This document shows positions 53,387 through 63,629 of a DNA stretch of 64,000 nt, one piece after another. The position numbers were made by a program, and so were the translations under genes. Positions within the stretch are counted from its first letter, which is position 1; each line of letters starts with the position of its first letter. Under the pieces are notes generated by a model. That model searched no databases. It was not told where the DNA came from and worked only from the letters and a program-made list of their open reading frames with translations. The DNA lies in contig NZ_QURN01000017.1 of NCBI RefSeq assembly GCF_003403035.1, forward strand, positions 22,040 through 86,039, given 5' to 3'. This DNA comes from Mesorhizobium denitrificans (lineage in GTDB: Bacteria; Pseudomonadota; Alphaproteobacteria; Rhizobiales; Rhizobiaceae).

Positions 53387-54787
53387 TCAGGCGGCCATCG
53401 CGGTTTCCAGCTGAGAAGCGGACTTATTGCCTGAGAGACCGGGATACCACTGCTCGAACTTTCCACGCAGCGTGCCATCGAGCACCCGCGTGCGGGTCTG
53501 AAGCAAGAGATGCGCCCCTTCCTTCGACCACCGCATCTGCTGGCGCTTTGAGAAGCGCTTGCCGACGACGACGTTGACGGTCGACTCGACAAACCCCGTC
53601 GAAACCCGTTCGCCATAGCGCCGCCGCTCGGCGTAGTTCGGGATCATGCCTGCATTGTTGGCGATGTAGGTATTGAACTCATCCGCTGCCTTTCGGAAGG
53701 CCTTCATGCTGGGATAATCGGTTTCGACCACATCGAGATCGTCGACAAGCCACTCGATGCAGGGCAGCGCCCGCCGGTGGTTGCCGTTCCACAGATAGCC
53801 CTTTATGCGCTTCAGTTCGCGCGCGGCGTCTTCGGCTTCCCTCGGATTGTGATGCGCCAGCCCCTTGGCGTATTGGCCGAGAACGGTCAGCCGCATGGTG
53901 ATATGAAACCAGTCGAGAACGTGCTCGGCGCATGGAGACATCGCCACCGCCATGTTGCGCACGCTGTCGCCGCCGTCGGTGAGGAAGGTGATGTCCTGGT
54001 TCATCTGAAGGCCTTGTTCGAGCAGGACCTCATGCAAGCGGCGGCGAGGCTTGTCGTCATGGCTCTGGACCAGGCCGAAATACCGGTTGTCCCGATCTTC
54101 CGGAATTGATTTGCCGACCATGACCTCGAAATGGCTCTGCGTGCCGTCCCGGGCGCGGACATAGCCGCCGTCGATGCCGACGACGATCGGGCCTTCGGGG
54201 ATGGGCAATTTCGCCCACATCGGTGGAAAGCCTTCGACAAAGGAGGGGCGCTCCTCGCCGAGCTCCGCTTCGGCACGGGCGGCCGTGCGGTGCAGGTGAT
54301 TGCGGACCGTTTCGGCGTTCAGCGTAGAACCGACGGGGAGCACGTCCTTCAGAAGATCGACGGTGACGCCGAAGGAGACCAAGGAAGCCCATTTAGTTTC
54401 GAGGTAGAGCAGTTCGGGTGCGACGTGCTCGGAAAAGAACTCCGTCAGCGGGCTGAAGGTTTTGCTCTTGCCTGCATCGCAAGCACAGCGGTGAAGCCGC
54501 GGGCTGGAAATCGGCACGTCGCCGAATGGCGTTCGGAAGCGGATCACCGCGCGGCCCTTGCTCGGCTGGGCGCGACCACACTGCGCACAACACCGGCGTT
54601 CGGCCGCAAGGGTTGCGGCTTGCGCCGCAATGATGTGTTCCTGCAGGCGGCCAAGCACACCCTTGGCCTCGGCGAGCGACAATCCGATTGCCTCAAGCCG
54701 ATCATGTGGTTTGTCGAGGCTCAAAATCTCTTCCTCGCAAAAGCCGTCGTCCGTCGCGGCGATCCGCAGCTTGATTTCAATCTTCAT
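53387..54787 (-). CDS. ISKra4-family transposase
   Basis: This 466-aa protein starts MKIEIKLRIAATDDGF after GGAAGG; an ATG at 54811 is the alternative. It has an N-terminal zinc-binding region (CCAQCGRAQPSKGR..CACDAGKSKTFSPL), then VVGIDGGYVRARDG (first Asp), DITFLTDGGDSVRN and HVLDWFHITMRL (D-WFH) and a final E. The stop lies in the left inverted repeat. It seems intact. Confidence 0.88.
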   Translation of the reverse strand: MKIEIKLRIAATDDGFCEEEILSLDKPHDRLEAIGLSLAEAKGVLGRLQEHIIAAQAATLAAERRCCAQCGRAQPSKGRAVIRFRTPFGDVPISSPRLHRCACDAGKSKTFSPLTEFFSEHVAPELLYLETKWASLVSFGVTVDLLKDVLPVGSTLNAETVRNHLHRTAARAEAELGEERPSFVEGFPPMWAKLPIPEGPIVVGIDGGYVRARDGTQSHFEVMVGKSIPEDRDNRYFGLVQSHDDKPRRRLHEVLLEQGLQMNQDITFLTDGGDSVRNMAVAMSPCAEHVLDWFHITMRLTVLGQYAKGLAHHNPREAEDAARELKRIKGYLWNGNHRRALPCIEWLVDDLDVVETDYPSMKAFRKAADEFNTYIANNAGMIPNYAERRRYGERVSTGFVESTVNVVVGKRFSKRQQMRWSKEGAHLLLQTRTRVLDGTLRGKFEQWYPGLSGNKSASQLETAMAA

Positions 54788-54866
54788 TGCATGCCTTCCA
54801 TCGGGTTTCATAGAATGCGTGGCGAGGGAAACCGGGCCATGCCGACAGTTGCTGGGCGGCGATCAT

Positions 54867-55550
54867 TCATATGAACCATTGATACATCAGCTGCCGGTGC
54901 TCATCCTGGTGAAAGCTCTTGTTGACATCCCGCCGCGAAAAACGGCAGTCGAGAAACGGCTCGCGAGCGCGCGACCGGTTGATCGCGCGCTCGACTGCCT
55001 GGCGCGCGTCCTCGTCATCGAGCATGGCGCGGTCGCCATTAAGAACAACCTGCTCAACAAACTCCGCCATGGTCACGAGATCATCCATCGTGTCGAGGCC
55101 AAAGGCGTCGTCACGCCGATCGAGATACCTGTCGGGCCCGCCGCAATCCTCCGGTGGACAGGCGCCCGCGCCGCCGATGCAGGTCGGATACCGCCCGCGT
55201 TCCTTGGCCGCTTCCCGGTCTTCGACACGTATCTCGTGCTCCCACCAGTCGCCCATGTCATAGACGTAGGCGAACCTGGCGTTCCTGCGGAATGCAAAGC
55301 TTTCGAGCGTCTTGTCGGGCGGTTCGGGGCAAATATCCGTCGAACCGTATCGAACCGCGCGTATCCCGAACTCAAACAGGTGCAGACTCTTCCAGCCCAT
55401 GGCCACCTGAATCACGCCGTGCAGTTCCCGCAATGAATAGCTCTCCGGAACCAGCACGCGCCGCCAGACCATCGGGCTCAGACCAAGCAAGCGGACTTTG
55501 AGCCGGAGAACGGATCTCGAGGGCGGCAACAGGGAGGATGCTGGTGGCAT
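54867..55550 (-). CDS. pRiA4b ORF-3-like passenger protein
   Basis: This 227-aa protein reads LKVRLLGLSPMVWRRVLVPESYSLRELHGVIQVAMGWKSLHLFEFGI, then VYDMGDWWEHEIRVE and YPTCIGGAGACPPEDCGGPDRY. It is the plasmid pRiA4b ORF-3 family, often carried in ISKra4-type elements. Function is unknown. It shares the strand of the transposase. Confidence 0.9.
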   Translation of the reverse strand: MPPASSLLPPSRSVLRLKVRLLGLSPMVWRRVLVPESYSLRELHGVIQVAMGWKSLHLFEFGIRAVRYGSTDICPEPPDKTLESFAFRRNARFAYVYDMGDWWEHEIRVEDREAAKERGRYPTCIGGAGACPPEDCGGPDRYLDRRDDAFGLDTMDDLVTMAEFVEQVVLNGDRAMLDDEDARQAVERAINRSRAREPFLDCRFSRRDVNKSFHQDEHRQLMYQWFI

Positions 55551-55582
55551 AATCAGGCTTCGGTAGCTTCAGCAGAATGAGC

Positions 55583-55867
55583 CTACCCAGCTTTCGGCTC
55601 GCCGGCTACCAACACCCCACACAATTTGGTGCTCTCAATGGACGACGATGCCAGGCAACCTGCCCCCTGGCACTGGCTGATCTGAGCGACGACATCGGTC
55701 TTGGTGATAACGCCTCGCAGGATGCCAGTGGCGCTACAAACGAGCAAAATATCGGTTCCTGACCCAAGAAGCCGCGCAGCCTCGATTAGATGCGCATCAT
55801 CAGCGATAGTGACAAGCCGTTCACGCGCTTCCGGTAACAAACTCTCAACAAACATCACCTGTCCCAT
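55583..55867 (-). pseudogene. CBS-domain gene cut by the insertion sequence
   Basis: The start MGQVMFVESLLPEARERLVTIADDAHLIEAARLLGSGTDILLVCSATGILRGVITKTDVVAQISQCQGAGCLAS gives one CBS domain. The reading then enters the IS at 55636 and stops at 55583, so the second CBS domain is lost. I could not find the missing part on the far side of the IS. Confidence 0.75.
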
Positions 55868-56106
55868 CCAAAATGCAACCCCACGGACCCACAGCCATAG
55901 CCTATCACAAGTGTGAGTAAGGTGTTGAAAGCAATGCTGTGAACAGACAATATTTAGCCACGATAAAGCGGACGCACCCACGAACGCAGCAGCCATCGTG
56001 GTCGTGGAATGGATGTATTCCTCGATCACAATTCTGGGCCAAGATGCTGGTAACCGGACACCCAGGCCAGCGGGTTAAAGCTAATATTCGAGGCGAAATC
56101 ACTACA

Positions 56107-56661
56107 CTATTCTCGTATATCACTTTCGGCTGGATAAATTAAACCTTCCCCATTCATGACAGCTGCAGGCGTCATGCTGGCCTCATTGACTTGCGATGAC
56201 CCCAGGATGTGCATCACGCTTTCGCCTTGGCTGATCAGGTAGTCCGTGATGATCCGCCGATGACAGCGCCACCATACAGCCTCTGCACACATGATTGCGC
56301 AGCGGTGTTTGTTTCCTAGCGCCCTGAGTTGGGCAAGTCCGTCGGCAAACGGCGCACTCAACGCATAGTCTGCATAGTTACGGAAGCTGCGTACGCGCCA
56401 AAACCCGTTCGGCGACTGCTCCAAATTCCGCGTCTTACCTCGAAGCCCGCCAAGTGTCGCAATATGTTGATAGCCAATTTGCCAAGGCGCCAACGTTGCG
56501 GGGAGGCAATCGCCGTTGAACTGCGGATTAGTGCGCGAACGCGGCATTATTCTCACATCAACGACGAAATCAACGCGGGACTCTCGGAGCAGATCGACGA
56601 ATTCGGCAATCGTTCTTGTGGAGTGACCGATGGTGAAGAAGGTATTCGTATCAACCTCCAT
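56107..56661 (-). CDS. DUF488 family protein
   Basis: The start MEVDTNTFFTIGHSTRTIAEFVDLLRESRVDFVVDVRIMPRSRTNPQF includes the T-I-GHS..T...F...L......D.R..P.S..NPQF signature. CAIMCAEAVWWRCHRRIITDYL holds the C-A-E-...CHR motif. 184 aa. DUF488 proteins have a possible nucleic-acid or metal role; unproven. A start at 56694 is also open. Confidence 0.9.
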   Translation of the reverse strand: MEVDTNTFFTIGHSTRTIAEFVDLLRESRVDFVVDVRIMPRSRTNPQFNGDCLPATLAPWQIGYQHIATLGGLRGKTRNLEQSPNGFWRVRSFRNYADYALSAPFADGLAQLRALGNKHRCAIMCAEAVWWRCHRRIITDYLISQGESVMHILGSSQVNEASMTPAAVMNGEGLIYPAESDIRE

Positions 56662-56799
56662 GAATGGAATGCTCCACCGCCCGAACAGCACCAATCCAGA
56701 AGCTAGGCGTTTTCATCGCAGATCAAAAGCGCTGTTTGCACTGAGCGCTGTCTTAAATCAGGCTTTCGGCGCATGGTGGAGGCCACAAGAGGAACAGAA

Positions 56800-56886
56800 A
56801 TGGCGAGAAAGTTCGAGATCGGCGATCAGGTAAGCTGGAATTCGGAAGCTGGCCGTGTCAGCGGGCGGTTACAACGAGGACCATGA
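56800..56886 (+). pseudogene. Remnant of a DUF2945 (Tudor-like) gene
   Basis: MARKFEIGDQVSWNSEAGRVSG is the DUF2945/HVA1 start (K.....GD.V.W.S..G...G). The frame stops after 28 codons, with HEFYGYRMP in another frame next to it. It follows AGAGGAACAGAA. It is truncated and frameshifted. Confidence 0.6.
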
Positions 56887-57028
56887 ATTCTACGGTTACC
56901 GAATGCCGATTTGATCGCCTTCAGAAGAATCTACTTTTCAGGCGCTGCCCCCGATGATTGTCTCATTCTTTAAACCATCCGCTCTTTGCAATGTGCGGAT
57001 CAGCGGCGTATCGCAAGCGATATCGTTT

Positions 57029-57877
57029 TCAACGCGCTTGCCAACTACGGACACCCCTTAGACAATGGATCATTTCCGCAGCAGACCGTTGGGCACGGTC
57101 GCGCTGGATTTCGTCGGGCGCGGTCTGGCCAAGATCGATGTAGCAGTCGGTCAGCAGTTCGCAGAGCGGCAAAGCCTGTTCTACGGCCGTATCAGGCAAA
57201 GCTTCGAGAAGCGGCGCGGACGAGAACGGGTTCTGGACAAGTTCTTCGGCTCTTGTTCGTGCTTGTTCCGCCAGCGCCTGTAGTCTGCTTGAATCGGCCG
57301 TTTTTTCAGCCGCCGCCAGCGTTATGAGGTGATTGGCGAGCCGCATCTCTAGCAATACCAGATCCGTTTTGACGATGTCCGTGGAGGTGCGGCGTTCGAC
57401 ATGAAAGGCACGCCTGCGTTCGCTGCGCAGCTTTGCGACGTGACCCAGTTCCTCGTGCGCCATCCGCTCGGCGGCTTTGCCGATCTCTGCAGAATTCGCG
57501 TGTGCGGCGACATAAGTCCAGAAGACAAAGGCGCGCTCTTCGTTGCGCACCGCCATTGAGAAGGCGCGATACGCACTCAGTAGTTCAGGCGCAACGATGC
57601 CCGCTCCCTCGTCGTCAAACAGCACTTCCGGCGGATGCAACATGGCGGATTTCGGTTGACCAATCGCCGTCTGCCATTCGTCCACCTTACCCAGATGGCC
57701 CTCCTCCTCTGTGACAAGAGCCTCGAAGACGCCGGCGAGATCAGGTTGGCCTATCTCCTGCATGCGCTTCGCCAGCGCGATATATCCATCGATCGCCTCC
57801 TGTTCCATCGACCTGGCAAGCGCCAGCAGTTCATTCATCGACGCGACCTCCCATGAATCGCTCTCGCTTTTAACCAT
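57029..57877 (-). CDS. Ferritin-like/rubrerythrin family protein
   Basis: This 282-aa protein has two ferritin-like helical bundles: MEQEAIDGYIALAKR..EEEGHLGKVDEW (E...Y and EE.GH) and RNEERAFVFWTYVAAHANSAEIGKAAERMAHEELGHVAKLRSERRRAF. Glu and His are placed for a di-iron site. A helical C-terminus follows. Iron/oxidative-stress role is a family inference; it precedes the IS256 element. Confidence 0.8.
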   Translation of the reverse strand: MVKSESDSWEVASMNELLALARSMEQEAIDGYIALAKRMQEIGQPDLAGVFEALVTEEEGHLGKVDEWQTAIGQPKSAMLHPPEVLFDDEGAGIVAPELLSAYRAFSMAVRNEERAFVFWTYVAAHANSAEIGKAAERMAHEELGHVAKLRSERRRAFHVERRTSTDIVKTDLVLLEMRLANHLITLAAAEKTADSSRLQALAEQARTRAEELVQNPFSSAPLLEALPDTAVEQALPLCELLTDCYIDLGQTAPDEIQRDRAQRSAAEMIHCLRGVRSWQAR

Positions 57878-57910
57878 AATTTTCTCCTCGATCGTGCCAT
57901 TAGACCATTA

Positions 57911-59275
57911 GATCGTGTCCCGCAGCGTGGTGTAGCTTCGGCGCTCGCCGTGCCTTCCGGACAGAGCCGGGAACGTGTCAGCTTGCCGCTGGCAGGCTGA
58001 TGAGCGGATCATCGCTCATTGTGGCGATGGTCTCAAGGGTCATGTATCGGGACCGCTGGACGGCCCATTCGTCGTTCTGTTCAAGCAGCAGTGCGCCGAC
58101 GAGGCGGACGATGGCGCCATCGTTGGGGAAGATGCCGACGACCTCGGTGCACCGCTTGATCTCGCCATTGAGGCGCTCGATGGGATTGGTGCTGTGAAGC
58201 TTGGTCCAGTGCTGCCTGGGAAAGTTCATATAGGCGAGCACGTCTTCTTCAGCGGTGTCCATGAGTTGGGCGAGCTTCGGCACTTTCTGCCTGATCTGGT
58301 CGGCGACGTTGCGCCACTGAGTGCTTGCGGTCTCCGGCGTATCCTGGGCGAAGGCCGTGGCGATGAAGGCGGAGACCACTCGTCGGCCGCTCTTTCCGGC
58401 ATGGGCCAGCGCATTTCTCATGAAGTGAACCCTTGCACCTCTGCCAGGTAGCCGATAGAACCTTGGAGACAGCGGCCTTGATCCCTTCATGGGCATCGGA
58501 GACCGCGAGCTTCACTCCGCGCAGGCCTCGCCTGGTCAGCTTGCGCAGGAATTCTGTCCAGATTGGCTCAGCCTCGGATGTGCCGATCTCCATCCCAAGC
58601 ACCTCGCGTCGACCGTCGGTGTTCACACCCACGGCGATGATGACGGCAACGGAGACGATGCGGCCGCCGCGACGAACCTTGAGGTAGGTGGCATCGATCC
58701 ACAGATAGGGCCATTCCCCTTCGATGGGTCTGTCGAGGAAGGCCTTCACCTTGTCGTCGATCTCTTCGCACAACCGAGACACCTGGCTCTTGGAGATGCC
58801 CGACATGCCCATGGCCTTGACCAGGTCGTCGACGGAGCGAGTCGAAACGCCCTGGATATAGGCTTCCTGGATCACCGCCGTCAGAGCCTTCTCAGCCATC
58901 CGGCGCGGCTCAAGGAAACTCGGGAAATAGCTGCCTGTGCGAAGCTTCGGAATGCGCAGCTCGACGGTGCCAGCACGTGTCTCCCAATCCCGGTCGCGAT
59001 AGCCGTTACGTTGGGCAAGTCGGAACTCATTCTTCTCGCCGTAGCCCGCGCCGGTCTTCGTGCCGACCTCCAGCGCCATCAGCTTCTCGGCAGCAAAGCC
59101 GATCATCTCGCGCAGCAAATCGGCGTCGGCACTCTTCTCAACGAGTGAGCGCAGGTTCATCATGTCGTCGGTCATCGGTGATCTTTCCATCAGGTTGGTC
59201 TTCAACAACCCGACCCTACCGGAAAAACACTGGTGACCGCCGCTACCCTGCTACACCACCTCCAGGGACACGATC
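57911..59275 (-). mobile_element. IS256-family insertion sequence
   Basis: Inverted ends are GATCGTGTCCCGCAGCGTGG at 57911 and the reverse complement of GATCGTGTCCCTGGAGGTGG ending at 59275; both arms continue to TGTAGC. The flanking 8-mers GACCATTA (left) and TGCCATTA (right) agree at 6 of 8; an exact TGCCATTA lies 8 bp further left (57895). The element carries a frameshifted transposase and lies 49 bp from the nosR FNR-type box. Confidence 0.85.
57978..59175 (-). pseudogene. Frameshifted IS256-family transposase
   Basis: The N-part (to about 58440) reads through [20 protein letters not shown] and [23 protein letters not shown] (first and second Asp). One extra A at TGCAAGGG (about 58436) shifts the frame. 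The rest, [40 protein letters not shown] (the Glu), continues in another frame. The enzyme is probably inactive, unless frameshifting rescues it. Confidence 0.85.
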
Positions 59276-59323
59276 TGCCATTACGTGCCGAATAACAGTC
59301 TACAATAGTTTGAACATGGGTGT

Positions 59324-59337
59324 TTGATTTCAATGAA
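59324..59337 (+). promoter_or_regulatory. FNR/NNR-type box upstream of nosR
   Basis: TTGATTTCAATGAA matches TTGAT-N4-ATCAA at 9 of 10 positions, 60 bp before the nosR start. FNR/NnrR-type regulators activate nos genes under low oxygen or nitric oxide. Confidence 0.65.
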
Positions 59338-59397
59338 CGATTGCCTAAACTGATCCTTGGAGTGGCCAGTGACTTACCAGAAGAGAGACGCATCGAA

Positions 59398-61656
59398 ATG
59401 GAATTTACCTGGAAACGTCCAGCCTGGCTGTTGAGCATTCTTTGGCTAGCGGCCATCTGCCTCTCGGTGACAATCGCTTCGCCGGCTATGGCTGACGGTC
59501 AGTTGCCAACATTCCTCGAAAAGGTCCAGCCGTCCGAACTGTTTGAAGGTGCCGACCGCTTTGGCGAAGTCGAGGGCGATCCCCCCATCGCGCCTGTCTA
59601 CCGGGGAGACGAACTTCTCGGCTATGCCTATCTGAACTCCGATTTCACCAGTTCCATCGGCTATTCCGGCAAGCCCATCCATATCGTCGTTGGTATCGAG
59701 CGATCGGGCATTATTCGCGGCATCAAGCTCGTCGACCACAAGGAGCCGATCGTGCTGATCGGCATTCCCGAGAAGGATGTCGTCGCCGGCCTGAACTCGA
59801 TCATCGGCAAGGATATGGGCCGCGTCGCCGCCGGTCAGGAGCGCCCGCCGCAGGTGGACATCGTCAGCGGCGCCACCGTGACCATCCTGGTGATGAGCGA
59901 CAGCGTCGTGCGCTCGGCGGTGGCGCTGATTCGCAGCAACCGGTTAAGCGGCGAAGGCGTCGTCGCTACGGTGGCGGTAACCGAGAAGAGGACGCTCGAT
60001 CTTTCGAAAACGGAAGCAAGCGACTGGCAGACGCTGCTCGGCGACGGGTCGATCCGCAGCCTGCGCCTGACGGTCGGCGAAGTCTCGCAAGCCTTCGCGG
60101 ATGCCGGCCACGCCGAGGCGGCGAAGAAGCCGGAAACACCACAGCCCGGGGACAGATTCATCGATCTTTACATCGCCCCTGTCAGCGTGCCGGTCATCGG
60201 CAAGACGCTGCTGGGCGAAGTAGGCTATCAGCGGCTCCAGTCCCGGTTGAAGCCGGGCCAGTCAGCTCTCCTCGTCGCGGGCGACGGCGCCTATTCGTTC
60301 AAGGGCTCTGGCTATGTCCGGGGTGGCATTTTCGACCGCATCGAATTGCTGCAGAACGGCCAGGGCCTTCGCTTCAGGGATCGCAATCATACCAGGATTT
60401 CGGCCTTCTCAACGGACGGCGCCCCTCGCCTGCGTGAGATCGCCCTTTTCGTCGTACCTACCGATTTCCAGTTCGATGTGACCGAACCCTTCGAACTGCA
60501 ATTGCTCGCGCAGCGCAGCACCGTGGCGCGCGACAAGGCCGCCATCGCCTTCAATCTCGGCTATACGCTTCCTTCTTCCTACTACACAGTCACCCGGGTG
60601 GAGACGCCCGTTGCTGCGGCCAGGACGGACGCTTCTGCCGAAGAGCCGGCGGCGGCGACCCGGACCGAACCACTGCCCGACGCGCCGCCGCTATGGGTCA
60701 GCATCTGGGACATGAACCGCGTGACGATGGCCATCACCGTGGCCGCCCTTCTCGTGCTCACCGGGATCTTCTTTTTCCAGGACTGGCTGGTGAAGCGTCC
60801 GAAACTGTTTGCCTGGGTCCGTACCAGCTATCTCGTCTTCACGCTGGTCTGGCTCGGCTGGTACGCCAATGCCCAGCTTTCCGTGGTCAATGTCCTGACA
60901 TTCATCAATTCGCTCGTTACGTCCTTCCGGTGGGAATTCTTCCTGGCGGCGCCGCTGATCTTCATTCTCTGGGCCGCGGTTGCCGCCGGCCTGCTGTTCT
61001 GGGGACGTGGCCCCTTCTGCGGCTGGCTCTGCCCGTTCGGCGCGCTCCAGGAACTGCTCAACAAGGTTGCCGTAAAGCTGAAGATTCCGCAGGTGAAGGT
61101 GCCATGGGGCCTGCACGAGCGCCTCTGGCCGATCAAGTACATCATTTTCCTCGGGCTCTTCGGACTGTCCTTCTATTCGATGGCCTATGCCGAAATCCTC
61201 GCGGAAGTGGAGCCGTTCAAGACGGCAATCATTCTGAAGTTCGCCCGCGAGTGGCCCTTCGTCATCTTCGCCTTGACGCTTCTGGCCGCCGGCCTGTTCA
61301 TCGAACGTTTCTACTGCCGCTATCTCTGCCCGCTCGGTGCGGCGCTGGCCATTCCCGGCCGGATCCGCATGTTCGAATGGCTGAAGCGCTGGCCAGAATG
61401 CGGCACGCCATGCCAGCGTTGTGCCAAAGAATGTCCTGTGCAGTCCATTCATCCGGAAGGCCAGATCAATGTCAACGAGTGTATCTACTGCATGCATTGC
61501 CAGGAACTCTATCACGATGATCATCGCTGCCCGCACATGATCCAGGTCCGCCTGAAACGGGAAAAGTTCATGGCTCTGTCGACGCCGGCATCGCGCGGTG
61601 AAAGCCCGCCCAGAACCGTCGTCACCCATAATGGCGAGGCCATAAAGAAAACCTGA
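59398..61656 (+). CDS. nosR: NosR, nitrous-oxide reductase regulator/electron donor
   Basis: This 752-aa protein starts [16 protein letters not shown] (signal helix); an ATG at 59320 would overlap the FNR-type box. A periplasmic FMN-binding domain has VSGATVT near residue 154 (Thr is the flavin attachment). Membrane helices start at about 440. Iron-sulfur motifs are CGWLCPFG (about 541), CRYLCPLG (about 640) and C-x2-C-x3-CP / C-x2-C-x2-C late (about 672-705). It supplies electrons or regulates NosZ maturation. Intact length. Confidence 0.95.
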   Translation: MEFTWKRPAWLLSILWLAAICLSVTIASPAMADGQLPTFLEKVQPSELFEGADRFGEVEGDPPIAPVYRGDELLGYAYLNSDFTSSIGYSGKPIHIVVGIERSGIIRGIKLVDHKEPIVLIGIPEKDVVAGLNSIIGKDMGRVAAGQERPPQVDIVSGATVTILVMSDSVVRSAVALIRSNRLSGEGVVATVAVTEKRTLDLSKTEASDWQTLLGDGSIRSLRLTVGEVSQAFADAGHAEAAKKPETPQPGDRFIDLYIAPVSVPVIGKTLLGEVGYQRLQSRLKPGQSALLVAGDGAYSFKGSGYVRGGIFDRIELLQNGQGLRFRDRNHTRISAFSTDGAPRLREIALFVVPTDFQFDVTEPFELQLLAQRSTVARDKAAIAFNLGYTLPSSYYTVTRVETPVAAARTDASAEEPAAATRTEPLPDAPPLWVSIWDMNRVTMAITVAALLVLTGIFFFQDWLVKRPKLFAWVRTSYLVFTLVWLGWYANAQLSVVNVLTFINSLVTSFRWEFFLAAPLIFILWAAVAAGLLFWGRGPFCGWLCPFGALQELLNKVAVKLKIPQVKVPWGLHERLWPIKYIIFLGLFGLSFYSMAYAEILAEVEPFKTAIILKFAREWPFVIFALTLLAAGLFIERFYCRYLCPLGAALAIPGRIRMFEWLKRWPECGTPCQRCAKECPVQSIHPEGQINVNECIYCMHCQELYHDDHRCPHMIQVRLKREKFMALSTPASRGESPPRTVVTHNGEAIKKT

Positions 61657-61712
61657 ATTCGGCGCCGGGCAGCCTGCCCACGCCAGCAATACCAGCAGCA
61701 AGGGAAGACACC

Positions 61713-63629
61713 ATGTCCAACGAAGATACGCAACCGAGCCTGAACAGACGCCAGCTTCTGGGGTCAACCGCTGCCGTCGCGGCGGCAGGCGCCGCCACCG
61801 CCGGTGGCGCGCTGACCTTTGCCGGAGGCGCTACGCCGGCAAAGGCCGCCACCGAGGGAGGATTGTCCTACGAGGTCAAGCCGGGCGAACTGGACGAATA
61901 TTACACGTTCTTCTCCAGCGGCCAGAGCGGCGAAGTCCGCATCGTCGGCCTGCCGTCGATGCGCGAATTCATGCGCATTCCGGTGTTCAACCGATGCAGC
62001 GCCACCGGCTGGGGCCAGACCAACGAAAGCCTGAAGGTGATGACCGAAGGGCTGCGTCCCGAAACGGTCGAGTATCTCAAGGACAAGGGCGGCGTCTACC
62101 ACAACGGCGACCTGCACCACCCGCATTTGTCCTTCACCGACGGCACCTATGACGGCCGCTATCTCTATGCCAACGACAAGTCCAATACCCGCGTTTGCCG
62201 CATCCGCCTCGACGTCATGAAATGCGACAAGATCATCGAACTGCCGAACCAGCACACCGTTCATGGCCTGCGCGTGCAGAAATACCCCAAGACCGGCTAT
62301 GTGTTCTGCAACGGCGAGGACGGCGTGCCGCTGCCGAACGACGGCAAGATCCTCGACAAGCCCGCCGAATATTTCTCGATCTTTTCCGCGGTTGACGGCG
62401 AGACCATGACGGTTGCATGGCAGGTGATCGTCGATGGCAACCTCGACAATGTCGATGCCGACTACCAGGGCAAATACTGCTTTGCGACCTGCTACAATTC
62501 CGAGAAGGGCGTCACGCTCGAAGAGATGATGTCGAAGGAGCAGGACTGGGTCGTCATCTTTAATATCAAGCGGATCGAGGAAGCCGTCGCCAAGGGCGAT
62601 TACAAGGAAATGAACGGCGTGCCGGTGATCGACGGGCGTGCGGGTTCCGCCTACACCCGCTATGTCCCGGTTTCCAACGGCCCGCACGGCATGAACACCG
62701 CCCCCGACGGCATCCACGTGGTCGCCGCCGGCAAGCTGTCCCCGACCGTCACAGTGTTCGACGTGCGCAAGTTCGACGATCTCTTCGACGACAAGATCAA
62801 GCCGCGCGATGTGGTGGTCGCCGAGCCGGAACTCGGCCTCGGTCCGTTGCACACGGCTTATGACAACAAGGGCAACGCCTATACCACCCTGTTCATCGAT
62901 AGCCAGATCTGCAAATGGAACATCGAGGACGCCAAGCGCGCCTTTGCCGGTGAGAAGGTCGATCCGATCCGCCAGAAGCTCGACGTCCACTACCAGCCTG
63001 GCCACAACCATACCTCCATGGGCCAGACCAAGGAGGCCGACGGCAAGTGGCTGATCTCGCTGAACAAGTTCTCGAAGGATCGGTTCCTCAATGTCGGCCC
63101 GCTGAAGCCCGAATGCGACCAGTTGATCGACATTTCCGGCGACCAGATGGTGCTTGTCCATGACAACCCGACCTTCGCCGAGCCGCATGACGCGACGATC
63201 GTGCATGCCTCGAAGATCAATCCGGTCAGCGTCTGGAGCCGTGATGATGTCTTCTTCGCCGATGCCGTGGAACAGGCCAAGAAGGACAATATCGACCTGC
63301 TCATCGACTCGGAGATCATCCGCGACGGCAACAAGGTGCGCGTCTACATGACCTCGGCGGCGCCGGCCTTCGGGCTCGAGTCCTTCACGGTCAAGCAGGG
63401 CGACGAAGTCACCGTCTATGTGACCAATATCGACGAGGTGGAGGATCTGACCCACGGCTTCTGCATCGTCAACTACGGCATCAACATGGAGGTCGCGCCG
63501 CAGGCTACCGCCTCGGTGACTTTCAAGGCCGACCGGCCTGGCGTCTACTGGTATTATTGCTCGTGGTTCTGCCATGCCATGCACATGGAAATGAAGGGCC
63601 GCATGCTGGTGGAGCCTAAATCGGCCTGA
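61713..63629 (+). CDS. nosZ: NosZ nitrous-oxide reductase
   Basis: This 638-aa protein has a Tat signal with [20 protein letters not shown]. The seven-bladed propeller holds CuZ ligands ([12 protein letters not shown] near 130, the [31 protein letters not shown] and EPHDA His). The C-terminal CuA domain includes [14 protein letters not shown] and [16 protein letters not shown]. It reduces nitrous oxide to dinitrogen in the periplasm. It looks complete, clade I (Tat-type). Confidence 0.97.
   Translation: MSNEDTQPSLNRRQLLGSTAAVAAAGAATAGGALTFAGGATPAKAATEGGLSYEVKPGELDEYYTFFSSGQSGEVRIVGLPSMREFMRIPVFNRCSATGWGQTNESLKVMTEGLRPETVEYLKDKGGVYHNGDLHHPHLSFTDGTYDGRYLYANDKSNTRVCRIRLDVMKCDKIIELPNQHTVHGLRVQKYPKTGYVFCNGEDGVPLPNDGKILDKPAEYFSIFSAVDGETMTVAWQVIVDGNLDNVDADYQGKYCFATCYNSEKGVTLEEMMSKEQDWVVIFNIKRIEEAVAKGDYKEMNGVPVIDGRAGSAYTRYVPVSNGPHGMNTAPDGIHVVAAGKLSPTVTVFDVRKFDDLFDDKIKPRDVVVAEPELGLGPLHTAYDNKGNAYTTLFIDSQICKWNIEDAKRAFAGEKVDPIRQKLDVHYQPGHNHTSMGQTKEADGKWLISLNKFSKDRFLNVGPLKPECDQLIDISGDQMVLVHDNPTFAEPHDATIVHASKINPVSVWSRDDVFFADAVEQAKKDNIDLLIDSEIIRDGNKVRVYMTSAAPAFGLESFTVKQGDEVTVYVTNIDEVEDLTHGFCIVNYGINMEVAPQATASVTFKADRPGVYWYYCSWFCHAMHMEMKGRMLVEPKSA

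Larger units (their letters stand above)
53363..55636 (-). mobile_element. ISKra4-like insertion sequence with passenger
   Basis: Inverted ends are GAGAGCACCAAAATCTGTGG at 53363 and the reverse complement of GAGAGCACCAAATTGTGTGG at 55636 (22 of 26 matches over the full ends). It carries the transposase and a pRiA4b ORF-3 gene, about 2.27 kb. No clear target duplication is visible. The right end interrupts a CBS-domain gene. Confidence 0.85.
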
